NCBI RefSeq assembly: GCF_037023755.1
Contig: NZ_CP146100.1
Location: 248,001-312,000 of the forward strand
Direction of reading: 5' to 3'
Length of the DNA: 64,000 bases
Origin: Saccharopolyspora sp. SCSIO 74807
GTDB lineage: Bacteria > Actinomycetota > Actinomycetes > Mycobacteriales > Pseudonocardiaceae
Positions 9,285-18,750 of the stretch are shown piece after piece. The notes beneath the pieces are model-generated. The model was not told the origin of the DNA and searched no databases. It was given only the letters and a program-made list of their open reading frames with translations. The translations under genes were made by a program, and so were the position numbers. Within the stretch, counting starts at the first letter, position 1. Every line of letters begins with the position of its first letter.

Positions 9285-10121
9285 TCAGAACAGCACCGTG
9301 CTGAACGTGCCCAGTTGGTGGAAGCCCACCTTGCCGTAGGCCACCCTCGCGGAGACGTTGAAGCCGTTCACGTACAGGCTCGCGGTGCGCCCCAGACCGC
9401 GCACGAGGCGGTCCGCGATGGCCGCCGTTCCCGCGGTGCCGAGCCCCGAGCTGCGCCGGTCCGGATGCACCCACACGCCCTGGATCTGCCCGACCGAGCG
9501 GGACATCGCCCCGATCTCGGCCTTGAACACGACCTCACCGCCGTCGAACCGGGCGAACGCGCGACCGGCGGCGATCAGCTCCGCAACGCGCGCCCGGTAG
9601 CCCGCGGCGCCGCCGTCGCGGGAGGGGTCGACGCCGACCTCCTCGGTGAACATCGCCACCGCCGCGGGCAGGTACCGGTCCAGCTCCTCCGGGCGCACCT
9701 GCCGGACCAGCGGATCCGGTCGCACCAGCGGCGGGCCGGACAGCACCATCAGCGGCTGCTGCTCACGCACCTCGCGCGCGGGGCCCCACTGCCCGGCGAG
9801 CTCGTCCCACAGCGCCAGCACCTGCTCGGACGGGCCGACCAGCGACGAGCACACCCGGCGGCGCCGCAGCACCCGATCGGCGAACGCGCGCATCGCCTCC
9901 GGGCCGCCAGCCAGCGGGATGAGGTTGACCCCGGAGAAGCACAGCCCGTCCAGCCCGCTGCCGTAGCCCCAGACCTCACCGCCCAACCGGCTCGGCCGCA
10001 GCCCGGCGGCTTCCACGCGGGAAGCGACCATGCAGGCCGCGACCGGGTCCCGCGCCAGCGCCGTGTGGACACTGGCCGCGTCCCGGTCCTCCAACAGGCG
10101 GGCACCGACGAGCTTGAGCAC
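9285..10121 (-). CDS. GNAT acetyltransferase with DUF4081 domain
   Basis: A 278-residue two-part protein. The N-terminal half resembles DUF4081 (a conserved VGARLLEDRD start and a region with GYGSGLDGLCFSG). The C-terminal half is a GNAT fold with an acetyl-CoA-binding stretch near IQGVWVHPDRRSSGLGTAG. It probably acetylates a small molecule or protein, but the substrate is unknown. The gene next to ispG is conserved across actinobacteria (Rv2867c in M. tuberculosis). GTG 10121 is the longest start and follows a stretch without an obvious ribosome binding site. The preceding gap carries the ispG terminator. Confidence 0.85.
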   Translation of the reverse strand: MLKLVGARLLEDRDAASVHTALARDPVAACMVASRVEAAGLRPSRLGGEVWGYGSGLDGLCFSGVNLIPLAGGPEAMRAFADRVLRRRRVCSSLVGPSEQVLALWDELAGQWGPAREVREQQPLMVLSGPPLVRPDPLVRQVRPEELDRYLPAAVAMFTEEVGVDPSRDGGAAGYRARVAELIAAGRAFARFDGGEVVFKAEIGAMSRSVGQIQGVWVHPDRRSSGLGTAGTAAIADRLVRGLGRTASLYVNGFNVSARVAYGKVGFHQLGTFSTVLF

Positions 10122-10331
10122 GGCTAAAAGAGTGCCAGAAGACCCCGCGTCCCGGCTCCCCTACCCGGTGTGCGCAGCGCAATCCGAACGTGGATCAGCC
10201 GACCGGCGCAGGTGCGGCCGACTGCACGCGCAGCAGTCGCCACCGTCCGTGTCGCCACCCACGTTCGATCGATCGGCGTCACCGCGACGGCGAATTGCTC
10301 CAGCGACCGGTTCAAAAACCAGCGCAACGGA

Positions 10332-10367
10332 ACGGCCCCGCCGAGCAATGCACCTCGGCGGGGCCGT
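10332..10367 (-). terminator. Terminator-like hairpin after ispG
   Basis: ACGGCCCCGCCGAG (10332-10345) pairs perfectly with 10354-10367 through an 8 nt loop, giving a 14 bp GC-rich stem about 40 nt after the ispG stop. In the minus direction the stem is followed by a weak T-rich run (CCGTTCCGTT), so this is a plausible intrinsic terminator. The rest of the 10122-10406 gap shows no gene. Confidence 0.7.
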
Positions 10368-10406
10368 GCGGCAATGTCCGCGGGCGATGTCCGCGCAGCC
10401 GCGCGA

Positions 10407-11561
10407 TCAACCGACGGTGACGACCGGGTCGCCTTCGCCTTCCGGAGTCTCCTCCATGTCCTCGGCGATGCGCTGCGCCTCTTCGATCAACGTCTCCACG
10501 ATCTTCGCCTCCGGCACGGTCTTGATGACCTCGCCCTTGACGAAGATCTGGCCCTTGCCGTTGCCGGAGGCCACCCCGAGGTCGGCCTCCCTGGCCTCGC
10601 CCGGCCCGTTGACGACGCAGCCCATCACGGCCACCCGCAGCGGCACCTCCATGCCTTCCAGGCCCGCGGTGACCTCGTCGGCGAGCTTGTAGACGTCGAC
10701 CTGCGCGCGGCCGCAGGACGGGCAGGAGACGATCTCCAGCTTGCGCGGGCGCAGGTTCAGCGACTGCAGGATCTGCGCGCCGACCTTGACCTCCTCGACC
10801 GGCGGCGCGGACAGCGAGACCCGGATGGTGTCGCCGATGCCCTGGCGCAGCAGCGCGCCGAAGGCCACCGCGGACTTCACGGTGCCCTGGAACGCCGGAC
10901 CGGCCTCGGTCACACCCAGGTGCAGCGGGTAGTCGCACTGCTCGGCGAGGATCTCGTAGGCGCGCACCATCACGACCGGGTCGTTGTGCTTGACCGAGAT
11001 CTTGATGTCGTTGAAGTCGTGCTCGGCGAACAGGCTCGCCTCCCACAGCGCCGACTCGGCCAGCGCCTCGGGCACCGCCTTGCCGTACTTCTTCATCAGC
11101 CGCGGGTCCAGCGAGCCGGCGTTGACCCCGATCCGGATCGGCGTGCCGTGGTCCTTCGCGGCGTGCGCGATCTCCTTGACCTGGTCGTCGAACTTGCGGA
11201 TGTTGCCCGGGTTGACCCGCACGCCCGCGCAGCCCGCCTCGATCGCGGCGAAGACGTACTTGGGCTGGAAGTGGATGTCGGCGATGACCGGGATCTTGGA
11301 CTTCTGCGCGATCGCGGGCAGCGCTTCGGCGTCGTCGGCGCTGGGGCAGGCCACCCGGACGATGTCGCAGCCCGAGGCGGTGAGCTCGGCGATCTGCTGC
11401 AGCGTGCCGTTGATGTCGGTGGTGTTGGTGGTGGTCATGCTCTGCACGGAGATGGGGTGTTCACTGCCCACCCCGACCGCGCCGACCTGCAACTGGCGGG
11501 TCTTGCGCCGTTCGGCCAGCACCGGGTCCGGAGCGCCGGGCATTCCCAGGTCGACGGTCAT
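10407..11561 (-). CDS. ispG: 4-hydroxy-3-methylbut-2-enyl diphosphate synthase
   Basis: A 384-residue [4Fe-4S] enzyme of the non-mevalonate isoprenoid pathway. It converts methylerythritol cyclodiphosphate to HMBPP with reducing electrons. The N-terminal TIM-barrel has the family start [11 protein letters not shown] and the RVNPGNI motif. The cluster cysteines lie in the C-terminal part, in SCPSCGR and in [11 protein letters not shown] strong AGAGGA signal precedes ATG 11561, and the length is normal for the short bacterial form. It lies downstream of rip1 and dxr on the same strand. dxr catalyses an earlier step of the same pathway. Confidence 0.96.
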   Translation of the reverse strand: MTVDLGMPGAPDPVLAERRKTRQLQVGAVGVGSEHPISVQSMTTTNTTDINGTLQQIAELTASGCDIVRVACPSADDAEALPAIAQKSKIPVIADIHFQPKYVFAAIEAGCAGVRVNPGNIRKFDDQVKEIAHAAKDHGTPIRIGVNAGSLDPRLMKKYGKAVPEALAESALWEASLFAEHDFNDIKISVKHNDPVVMVRAYEILAEQCDYPLHLGVTEAGPAFQGTVKSAVAFGALLRQGIGDTIRVSLSAPPVEEVKVGAQILQSLNLRPRKLEIVSCPSCGRAQVDVYKLADEVTAGLEGMEVPLRVAVMGCVVNGPGEAREADLGVASGNGKGQIFVKGEVIKTVPEAKIVETLIEEAQRIAEDMEETPEGEGDPVVTVG

Positions 11562-11893
11562 CGATTCCTCTCCACCTCTACGACGGGTGCGCTGACTGGT
11601 TCCGCCCTCACGGGCCGGTTTCGCGGGGCCGGTAGCCACCGATGGGCTGCGCCTGCCGGTGCCGGCGACTGCGCCGGGACCGGCTGTCCGCCGGGGCCGC
11701 GATGCTCCCGGCCGGCCGGTGACGGCGGAGCCGTCCCGCTCCCACGATACCGATCGTCTCTCACCCGGCTGGGCAAGGTTCGGCACTGATTTGATCACCG
11801 GCAGTGATCGACATTGCTCCGTCAGTGGCCCGCCCGCCTGCGGAGACGCGCTGTTCACCCGCCGTTGTCCGCGCGTGAACAGCGGCCTCCGCG
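11562..11893 (-). terminator. Gap between rip1 and ispG with hairpin
   Basis: No gene is supported in this 332 nt gap. CGCTGTTCAC (11849-11858) pairs perfectly with 11875-11884 around a 16 nt loop, starting 10 nt beyond the rip1 stop in the minus direction. It lacks a T tract, so it may be a weak terminator or mRNA-stabilising hairpin rather than a classical terminator. The remaining sequence presumably holds an ispG promoter, but I saw no clear -35/-10 pair. Confidence 0.5.
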
Positions 11894-13177
11894 CTAGAGG
11901 AACGTGACCGGATTGACCACGTCGGCGACCAGCACCAGCAACGAGTAGGCGATGAACACCAGCGTCACGCCGTAGGCCAGCGGCATCAGCCGCGCCGTGT
12001 CGAACGGACCCGGGTCGGGCTTGCGAACCAGCTTCGCCAACCCGCGCCGGATCGACTCCCACAGCGCACCCGCGATGTGCCCACCGTCCAGCGGCAGCAC
12101 CGGCAGCATGTTCATCACGAACAGCGAGAGGTTCACCGCGGCCAGCAGCTGCAGCAGGATGATCAGCCGGGCGCCCACCGGGGCCTGGTCCATCGACAGC
12201 ACCTCGCCGCCGAGCCTGCTCGCACCCACGATCCCCACCGGGGAATCCTTCGACCGCTCCTCGCCGCCGATCGCGCTGACCAGGCCGGGAACGCGCTGCG
12301 GCAGCTCCACGACCTTCTGCGCGGTGAGGGTCACGAACCCGCCGATGGTGCGCGCCACCCCGCCGACGTCCTGGCGCACGTAGACCTGCGTGGGTGAGAG
12401 CCCGAGGAACCCGACCCGCTCGGTCTCGTCCGGGTTCCGCAGCGACGGCCGCTCGTCCTGGATGAGGTTCGCCCGCAGCGGCACCTCTTGCCCGCCGCGC
12501 TCCACGACCACCGGGACGGAGCCGGAGGACTCGCGGATCGCGAGCTGCAACTGGTTCCACGAGTCGTAGCGGCGGCCGTTGAACTCGACGATCTTGTCGC
12601 CCTGCTGGAACCCGGCGGCGGCCGCCGGGGACGGCGGAGCGCCGGGCGGGCAGCTGCCGGTGTCCTTGGTGTCCGCGGCCACCACGCACTCGCTGACCGT
12701 GTTGACGGTGGTCGTCGGCTGCGGAGTGCCGTAGCCCATCAGGATCCCGGCGAAGATGGCCACCGCGAGGATCAGGTTCATGAACGGTCCCGCGGCCATC
12801 ACGATGATCCGCTTCCACGGCTTGCGCTGGTACATCTGCCGGTGCGCGTCCTGCGGCGGAACCTCTTCGGCGTCCGCCTCGCGCGCGTCCTCGATCATCG
12901 CGCGCCACGGCGAGGACGATGCGGTGCGCCCGTACTCCTCGTCCCGCTTCGGCGGGAACATGCCGATCATCCGGATGTAGCCGCCCAGCGGGATCAGCTT
13001 CACCCCGTACTCGGTGTCCCCGCGCTTGCGGGAGAACACGGTCCGGCCGAAGCCGACCATGTACTGCGTGACCTTGATGCCGAACATCTTCGCGGTGAGC
13101 AGGTGCCCGAGCTCGTGCCAGGCGATGGACAGCAGCAGCCCGAAGAAGAAGATCACGATGCCAACGACGATCAGCAT
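11894..13177 (-). CDS. rip1: Site-2 intramembrane zinc metalloprotease
   Basis: A 427-residue membrane protease that cuts single-pass substrates such as anti-sigma factors inside the membrane. The zinc-binding HELGH is at residues 21-25 in the first transmembrane segment. The third ligand region is [11 protein letters not shown] near residue 360. A PDZ domain lies in the extracytoplasmic stretch around residues 190-260 ([17 protein letters not shown]). About four membrane segments are evident, the last ending at the C-terminus. The gene follows dxr immediately (TAA then ATG), the order seen in mycobacteria (Rv2870c-Rv2869c-Rv2868c), where this protease controls cell-envelope and stress responses. 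Confidence 0.93.
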   Translation of the reverse strand: MLIVVGIVIFFFGLLLSIAWHELGHLLTAKMFGIKVTQYMVGFGRTVFSRKRGDTEYGVKLIPLGGYIRMIGMFPPKRDEEYGRTASSSPWRAMIEDAREADAEEVPPQDAHRQMYQRKPWKRIIVMAAGPFMNLILAVAIFAGILMGYGTPQPTTTVNTVSECVVAADTKDTGSCPPGAPPSPAAAAGFQQGDKIVEFNGRRYDSWNQLQLAIRESSGSVPVVVERGGQEVPLRANLIQDERPSLRNPDETERVGFLGLSPTQVYVRQDVGGVARTIGGFVTLTAQKVVELPQRVPGLVSAIGGEERSKDSPVGIVGASRLGGEVLSMDQAPVGARLIILLQLLAAVNLSLFVMNMLPVLPLDGGHIAGALWESIRRGLAKLVRKPDPGPFDTARLMPLAYGVTLVFIAYSLLVLVADVVNPVTFL

Positions 13178-14494
13178 TTACCGCACCTCCGCGACCAGCT
13201 CGCGAGACTTCATCCGCGCCCACTCCTCGGCTGCGAAGACCTCTTCGACGCTGCGCGGCGCGTCGTGCCAGTCGTCGGCGGCGGCCAGCGTCCGCTCGAC
13301 AGTCTGCACGATGGACGTGAAACCGGTGTCACCTCGGACGAACGCGGCCAGCGCTTCCTCGTTGGCCGCGTTGTAGATGGCGGGCAGGCAACCGCCGGTG
13401 CTGCCCGCGTGCCTGGCCAGCGACACCGCGGGGAAAACGTCGTCGTCCAGCGGCTCGAACGTCCACGCGGAGGCTTCGGTGAACGACAGCGCGGGCGCGG
13501 CCCCGGCGATCCGCCGCGGCCAGTCCAGGCCCAGCGCGATCGGCAGCCGCATGTTCGGCGGGCTGGCCTGCGCCAGCGTGGAACCGTCCACGAACGTCAC
13601 CATCGAGTGCACGATCGACTGCGGGTGCACCACCACGTCGATCCGCTCGTAGTCGACGCCGAACAACAGGTGCGCCTCGATCAGTTCCAGGCCCTTGTTC
13701 ATCAGCGTCGCCGAGTTGATCGTGACGACGTCGCCCATGTTCCAGGTCGGGTGCGCCAGCGCCTGCTGCAGCGTGACGCCCTCCAGGTCTTCCTTGGTGC
13801 TCCCGCGGAACGGGCCGCCGGAGGCGGTCAGCACCAGCTTGTCGACCTCGTGGCCCCGGCCGCCCACCAGGCATTGCGCGAGCGCGGAGTGCTCGGAGTC
13901 CACCGGCACGATCTGCCCGGGCGCGGCCGCGGCCAGCACCAGCGCGCCGCCCGCGACCAGCGATTCCTTGTTCGCCAGTGCCAGCTTCGCGCCGGACTCC
14001 AGCGCGGCCAGCGTCGGGCCCAGTCCCCGCGACCCGTCCACCGCGTTGAGCACCACGTCGGCCGGGGTGCTGCGCACGATCTCGGTGGCGGCCTCCGGGC
14101 CCGCCAGCAGCCGCGGCAGCTTGAACTCGCCGGTCGAGTAGCCGAGCCGCTGCGCCTCGGCGTAGAGCGCGAGCTGCACGTCCTCCGCCGCGGTCCCCTT
14201 GCCAACCGCGACCGCTTCGACCCCGAATTCCAGGGCTTGCGCGGCCAGTGCGCCCGGGTCGCTGCCGCCGGCGGCCAGGCCGGCTACGCGGAACCGGCCG
14301 GGATCGTTCCGGATCACCTCCAGCGCCTGGGTGCCGATCGAGCCGGTCGAGCCCAGGATGAGCACGGTGCGCGGCTCTCCCGCCCCCTGCTCGTTCGTCG
14401 CCGACACGCTCGTTGCCGCCGGACCGCCGGGTGCGCCGCCGCGGGCGCTGGCCGGCTCGCCAGGAGTGGGGGTCGCGGTGTTCATCGCCGCCAT
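13178..14494 (-). CDS. dxr: 1-deoxy-D-xylulose 5-phosphate reductoisomerase
   Basis: This enzyme makes methylerythritol 4-phosphate from DXP with NADPH, the committed step of the non-mevalonate pathway. The NADPH fold [14 protein letters not shown] begins near residue 47. The catalytic core includes [13 protein letters not shown] and the flexible-loop region [10 protein letters not shown]. The protein is longer than most Dxr because of an Ala/Gly/Pro-rich N-terminal tail of about 45 residues. ATG 14494 has GGGGAC just upstream, and ATG 14485 is an alternative. It leads the dxr-rip1 pair, and the stop codon directly precedes the rip1 start. Confidence 0.95.
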   Translation of the reverse strand: MAAMNTATPTPGEPASARGGAPGGPAATSVSATNEQGAGEPRTVLILGSTGSIGTQALEVIRNDPGRFRVAGLAAGGSDPGALAAQALEFGVEAVAVGKGTAAEDVQLALYAEAQRLGYSTGEFKLPRLLAGPEAATEIVRSTPADVVLNAVDGSRGLGPTLAALESGAKLALANKESLVAGGALVLAAAAPGQIVPVDSEHSALAQCLVGGRGHEVDKLVLTASGGPFRGSTKEDLEGVTLQQALAHPTWNMGDVVTINSATLMNKGLELIEAHLLFGVDYERIDVVVHPQSIVHSMVTFVDGSTLAQASPPNMRLPIALGLDWPRRIAGAAPALSFTEASAWTFEPLDDDVFPAVSLARHAGSTGGCLPAIYNAANEEALAAFVRGDTGFTSIVQTVERTLAAADDWHDAPRSVEEVFAAEEWARMKSRELVAEVR

Positions 14495-14882
14495 TGTCCC
14501 CGAAGCAGGTGAGCGCCGGACGCTCGCGGTGCGCGACGCCACGCGCGGCGGCAGGATCGCGGGGGTCAGTCCCGGTCGTCCGGCCGATGACCGGGCTGAA
14601 CGTCGTGCGGCGACGTCGTGCCGCCGACCGATTGGGGCGCTGCGCCCCGGTCCACTCCCAGGGCGCTGCGGAACGGGTTCGCTCCCGTTCCGCAGTGCTG
14701 TTTCCGGGCTCGGGTCAGCCGCGGCGAGCCTTCGCCGACCTCCGCGGACCCGGATGCGATTCCCGCCACCGCGCCGCCCGGCCGTTCGCCCCGGTGTGCG
14801 AAGATGAACGCGCGTGACCAGGGGTCGCGTGCAGGTGCAGGCGCAACCGACCTCGTGGCCGGTTGGGACGCAGGAGGGCCAC
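14495..14882. other. Divergent intergenic region with strong hairpin
   Basis: No gene is supported between dxr and the DUF2631 gene. The stretch carries a near-perfect hairpin with arms 14663-14677 and 14684-14698, 15 pairs including one G-T, and a TTCGCT loop. It also carries a tight GGGGCGC-T-GCGCCCC palindrome at 14634-14648. Promoters for both divergent genes should be here. The hairpin may insulate the two transcripts or lie in the dxr leader. In-frame GTG 14814 could extend the next gene upstream, but GTG 14883 has the better ribosome binding site. Confidence 0.5.
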
Positions 14883-15167
14883 GTGGCGAGCACGGAACTC
14901 GAGACCAAGCCCGGCCAGGACGTCGATCCGGCGGACGAGCCGTCGGCCGAGTGGGGCTGGCACGGCGGCTTTCCGAAGGCCACCCAGGTCGCGGGCTGGT
15001 TCACCGTGTTCGCGCTGCTGATCATGCTGCACGGCAACCACCAGGGCATCCTCAGCGGCGGCAGCGGGTTCAAGACCGAGGACATCTGGCTGATCGTGCT
15101 GGCGGCGGGAGTCGCGGTCGGGCTGCTGTTCGACCTGCGCCGGAAGCGCACCGCCTGGCGCCGCTGA
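14883..15167 (+). CDS. DUF2631 small membrane protein
   Basis: A 94-residue protein with two predicted membrane segments ([16 protein letters not shown] near residue 36 and [18 protein letters not shown] near residue 67) and a basic C-terminal tail. The SAEWGWHG segment before the first helix is typical of the actinobacterial DUF2631 family, whose role is unknown. I chose GTG 14883 because GGAGG sits 7 nt upstream. An in-frame GTG at 14814 would add 23 residues without a good signal. M. tuberculosis also has a DUF2631 gene in its dxr region (Rv2876). Confidence 0.8.
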   Translation: MASTELETKPGQDVDPADEPSAEWGWHGGFPKATQVAGWFTVFALLIMLHGNHQGILSGGSGFKTEDIWLIVLAAGVAVGLLFDLRRKRTAWRR

Positions 15168-15249
15168 TCCGCCCTCCGCGGCGCTTCCCGGACGTCTCCG
15201 CAGGTGGTCGCCCGATCGGGTAGCTCGGGCAAGTACTAGCTTTCGGCCC

Positions 15250-16347
15250 GTGGGGGATATACCGGAGGCACAACTGCACCGGCGGGTGCGGGAGCAACTG
15301 GGTCCGGCCGCGGAGAACTTGGCCGGGCTGATCGGTTCCCGCGCGCGGAACCGGGTGCCGCCCGCGCTGCTGGCCGCACCGGTGGGCGTCGATCCACGCG
15401 GGCTCTGCCACGAACTCGATCGCCTCAGTGCGCTTCGCGCGCTGCAACTGCCGCTGGGATTCCTCGGAGAATCGGACGGCGCGCCGCGGCTGGAGCAGCT
15501 CAACGCGCTGTTCGGCGATGTCGAACGGCTCGACCGGCTGCGTGCGCTGGAGCTTCCGGACGAAATGTTCGACGGCGTGCCGGACGCCACGATCGATTGC
15601 TGGCGGCATCGGGCGCTGACCGGCCTGCACCTCGAACCCGCCGCCGCGCGGTTGTCGCTGCTGGCCGCGCTGTGCTGGTGCAGGCAGGCGGAACTCGCCC
15701 AGGAGCTGCTGCTCGTGCTGCTGGCGATGATCGAACAGCTGCATTCCCGCGCGCTCGCGCGGCTGCACCGGACAAGTGCCGAGTCCCGCGAGCGCGTCTT
15801 GCTGCGGCTCGTGGATTCGACCGCGCACGGGCGGTCGGAGCGCTTCTCGTCGATCGGTCCCGGACTGCGCGACCTGCTGCGCGAGGCGGATGCGAGCGCA
15901 GGCGCCCGGAACTCGCGCACGGCGCTGCACACCTCCTACTCCTCGGATTACCGGCAGGTGGTCGAGCCGCTGCTGCGCGCACTGGAGTTCCGCTGCTCCG
16001 ATGACCGCTGCTGGCCCCTGCTGGCCGCGCTGGGAGAGCTGCTCGGCGGCGGCACGCAGGTTTGGGGCGACGACCGCTACTACTCCGCCGATCAGAAGAT
16101 TCCGGTGCGCGGCGTCGTCCCGCACGGCTGGCGCGAGGTGCTGGTGGATGAGCGCGGCCGCATCGAGCGGGTCGCCTACGAGCTGTGCGTGCTGATCAGG
16201 TTGCACGAGGCCGTGACGCGCGGCGAGATCACGGTGCCGTGGGCGGCCGCAGCACCGGGTCTGCCGGGCGGCCGCGTCATCTGGCCACCGGAGGCACCGG
16301 CCCAGCTGGGCACCGCGGGCGAGATCGTCCCGGCTCGCCCCGGCTGA
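15250..16347 (+). pseudogene. Tn3-family transposase relic (central part)
   Basis: This 365-residue open frame matches the middle of Tn3-family transposases. The stretch SLLAALCWCRQAELAQELL, then TSYSSDYRQVVEPLLRALEFR, then PHGWREVLVDERGRIERVAYELCV (in part), follows the order found there. The conserved C-terminal DDE catalytic region that should come after the EIWVVG-like site is missing: the protein ends in an unrelated proline-rich tail. The N-terminal part of a roughly 1000-residue transposase is also absent. The frame remains open over its whole length. I see no flanking 38 bp terminal repeats. It is probably an inactive remnant or a domesticated fragment. Confidence 0.75.
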
Positions 16348-16562
16348 CCGCGATCATCCCGTCACGTGGTGTCCCCTTGCGCTCACCCGCGGTCGACCAA
16401 TAGACGTGTGCGCATGAACCACGTGCCGCTCGACCCGTTCTGGCCGTCGCGGCGCATGTCCCTTTTCGACCAGGCGTGTCCTTGGGCCGCGCTTGTCGTG
16501 CGCGGCCGCCTCCGAACGTGATCCAGCCCGCCCCGGCGGGAAGCATGAACAGGAGGGACACC

Positions 16563-17051
16563 ATGTCGGTCACCGACGAACTGCTCAAGAACAACGAGTC
16601 CTACGCCGCCGGGTTCTCCGGTCCGCTGCCGCTGCCCCCTGCCAAGAAGGTGGCCGTGCTGGCGTGCATGGACGCGCGACTGGACGTCTACCGCGCGCTC
16701 GGGCTCGCCGAAGGCGAAGCGCACGTCATCCGCAACGCGGGCGGCGTGGTCACCGCCGACGAGATCCGCTCGCTGGCGATCAGCCAGCGGCTGCTCGGCA
16801 CCGAGGAGATCATCCTGATCCACCACACCGACTGCGGGATGCTGACCTTCACCGACGACGAGTTCACCGCCGCGATCCAGCAGGACGTGGGCGTCGAACC
16901 GGACTGGTCACCGGAGTCGTTCGGCGACCTCGAAACCGATCTGCGGCAATCCGTGCAGCGCATCCTGACCAGCCCGTTCATTCCGAAGAAGGATTCCGTG
17001 CGGGGCTTCGTGTTCGACGTTGCAGACGGGCGGCTGGGCGAGGTGAGCTGA
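16563..17051 (+). CDS. Beta-class carbonic anhydrase
   Basis: A 162-residue zinc enzyme that interconverts CO2 and bicarbonate. Zinc ligands Cys35, His88 and Cys91 (LACMDARL and IHHTDCGM) and the active-site Asp37/Arg39 pair are present. The sequence is close to the short Rv1284-like beta enzymes of actinobacteria. ATG 16563 follows AGGAGG by 6 nt. An upstream in-frame ATG at 16545 precedes that signal and is unlikely. The gene stands alone downstream of the transposase relic, with about 215 nt of upstream sequence to hold its promoter. Confidence 0.93.
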   Translation: MSVTDELLKNNESYAAGFSGPLPLPPAKKVAVLACMDARLDVYRALGLAEGEAHVIRNAGGVVTADEIRSLAISQRLLGTEEIILIHHTDCGMLTFTDDEFTAAIQQDVGVEPDWSPESFGDLETDLRQSVQRILTSPFIPKKDSVRGFVFDVADGRLGEVS

Positions 17052-17544
17052 GACCGCCCGGAGCCGGCCGGGCAGCGCGGTGCGAGGGGAAGGGGCGCTG
17101 TCCGGCCGGCGCGGACCCGACACCGGTCGGGGGTGTCGGCATCGGGCCGGCCCGGGCGGGGGTTTCGTGGGAGTTCCGCGAGGGCCGCGATCACCAGGGT
17201 GATCTCGCGCTGGACGGTTTTCCAGAGTCCCAACCCGACCGATGGACACCCCTTGCACGGGGCTCGGCGAACCGCTCCGCGATCATGCGGACGAGCCAGG
17301 CGAGCGCCTTCGCTTCCGGCGAAACACGCAGGTCAGAAACGCAATGGCGAAATGCCGGGCGGACCCGCCGGAGCAACCGCCGACGCTTCGTGATCAGCTC
17401 GTGATCCGTTGCCCGGAGCGGACCGGATCATCCGTAGTGATGAAGCCGCGGCCACCCGGCCGTTGCTCGCGCCGCGCTCGGCCGATCCCGGGTCGCAGCG
17501 CGCCTGGTCCGCGCGCTCGGGAACCCTCGTCGCCCGGTGGGCGC
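17052..17544. other. Gene-poor gap, possible gene debris
   Basis: Nothing here reaches the standard of a gene. On the minus strand, two short stretches show coding-like codon bias in different frames: one around 17270-17330 (AKALAWLVRMIAERFAEP) and one around 17180-17233 (KTVQREITLVIAALAELP). This would fit a decayed gene. I recognise no family. The gap also includes the 3' flank of the carbonic anhydrase gene and the downstream flank of rlmN. Confidence 0.35.
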
Positions 17545-18654
17545 TCAGCCCTCCGCGGCCAACTGCCCGCAGGCCGCGGAGATCTCCTGCCCGCGGGTGT
17601 CGCGGACGGTGCACGGCACTCCGGCCGCCCGGACGCGGCGGACGAACTCGCGCTCCACCGGTTTCGGGCTCGCGTCCCACTTGCTGCCCGGAGTCGGGTT
17701 CAGCGGGATCAGGTTGACGTGCGCGAACTGCCCGAGGTGCCGGTGCAGCAGCTTGCCGAGCAGGTCCGCGCGCCAGCCCTGGTCGTTCATGTCCCGGATC
17801 AGCGCGTACTCGATCGAGACCCGGCGCCCGGTGTTGTCGGCGTAGCCGCGCGCGGCCTCCAGCACCTCGGCCACCGGCCAGCGGTTGTTCACCGGCACCA
17901 GCGTGTCGCGCAGCTCGTCGTCCGGAGTGTGCAGCGAGACCGCGAGCGTGACGTGCAGGTTCTCCGCGGTCATCTTCCGGATCGCCGGGGCGAGGCCCAC
18001 CGTGGAGACGGTGACCGAACGCTGCGACAGCCCCAGCCCATCCGGCGCGTCGTCGCAGATCCGGTGCACCGCGTCGAGCACGCGCTTGTAGTTCGCCAGC
18101 GGCTCGCCCATGCCCATGAACACCACGTTCGACAACCGGCCCGGGCCGCCCGGAACCTCGCCGTCGCGCAGCATCGCCGCGGCGGTGCGGACCTGGTCGA
18201 CGATCTCGGCGGTGGACAGGTTGCGCTGCAGACCGCCCTGCCCGGTGGCGCAGAACGGGCATGCCATGCCGCAGCCCGCCTGGCTGGAGATGCACACCGT
18301 CGCCCGCTCGGGATAGCGCATCAGCACGCTTTCGATCAGCGTGCCGTCGTGCGCGCGCCAGAGCGTCTTGCGGGTGGTGCCCTCGTCGGTGTCCACGGTG
18401 CGGACCTGGCTCAGCAGCGTGGGCAGCAGGTCCGCGCCGAGCTTGGCCCGGCTGGCCGCGGGGATGTCGGTCATCGACTCGACGTCGGCGTTGAGCCTGC
18501 CGAAGTAGTGGTTCGCGAGCTGCCGCGCCCGGAACGGCTTCTCCCCCGCCTCGCCCACGGCGGTGCGACGTTCCTCGGCCGACATGTCGGCGAGGTGGCG
18601 AGGTGGCATACCGCGCTTCGGCGCGTCGAAGACCAGCGGGAGTGAAGTCGACAT
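17545..18654 (-). CDS. rlmN: 23S rRNA A2503 / tRNA A37 C2-methyltransferase
   Basis: A radical-SAM enzyme of 369 residues that methylates C2 of adenine 2503 in 23S rRNA and adenine 37 in some tRNAs. The [4Fe-4S]-binding CGMACPFC is near residue 115, preceded by the substrate-recognition stretch [18 protein letters not shown] (in part). The [10 protein letters not shown] motif follows in the barrel, and a catalytic cysteine is expected in the C-terminal CTVRDTRG. I chose ATG 18654, because the 17 residues added by upstream in-frame starts do not look conserved. It is transcribed divergently from the metal importer genes, only 86 nt away. Confidence 0.94.
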   Translation of the reverse strand: MSTSLPLVFDAPKRGMPPRHLADMSAEERRTAVGEAGEKPFRARQLANHYFGRLNADVESMTDIPAASRAKLGADLLPTLLSQVRTVDTDEGTTRKTLWRAHDGTLIESVLMRYPERATVCISSQAGCGMACPFCATGQGGLQRNLSTAEIVDQVRTAAAMLRDGEVPGGPGRLSNVVFMGMGEPLANYKRVLDAVHRICDDAPDGLGLSQRSVTVSTVGLAPAIRKMTAENLHVTLAVSLHTPDDELRDTLVPVNNRWPVAEVLEAARGYADNTGRRVSIEYALIRDMNDQGWRADLLGKLLHRHLGQFAHVNLIPLNPTPGSKWDASPKPVEREFVRRVRAAGVPCTVRDTRGQEISAACGQLAAEG

Positions 18655-18705
18655 AGCGCTCACCATTCTCCCACGGCGGAATCCGGGGCCGGAGACCGAG
18701 TCCAC

Positions 18706-18750
18706 TGGTCAGCGCGGCTTCGCGGGCGTAATGTTTCGGTGTGCCGAAAC
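18706..18750 (+). promoter_or_regulatory. Leaderless promoter with operator palindrome
   Basis: TGGTCA (18706-18711) and TAATGT (18729-18734), 17 nt apart, form a plausible -35/-10 pair. The -10 ends 6 nt before the GTG at 18741, so transcription would begin at the start codon. The perfect inverted repeat GTTTCGGTGTGCCGAAAC (18733-18750) covers the transcription start. A repressor bound there would block RNA polymerase. The obvious candidate is the DtxR/MntR-like protein encoded three genes downstream. The assignment is inference. Confidence 0.6.

Noticed and set aside
11578-11760. Possible riboswitch in the gap upstream of ispG
   Set aside because: I saw no conserved core of any riboswitch class I know; only a generic hairpin near the rip1 end.
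10407-13223. 938-codon minus-strand frame spanning the ispG and rip1 region
   Set aside because: The ispG part is real from 11561, but upstream of it the frame runs in a different phase from rip1, which is the genuine gene there.
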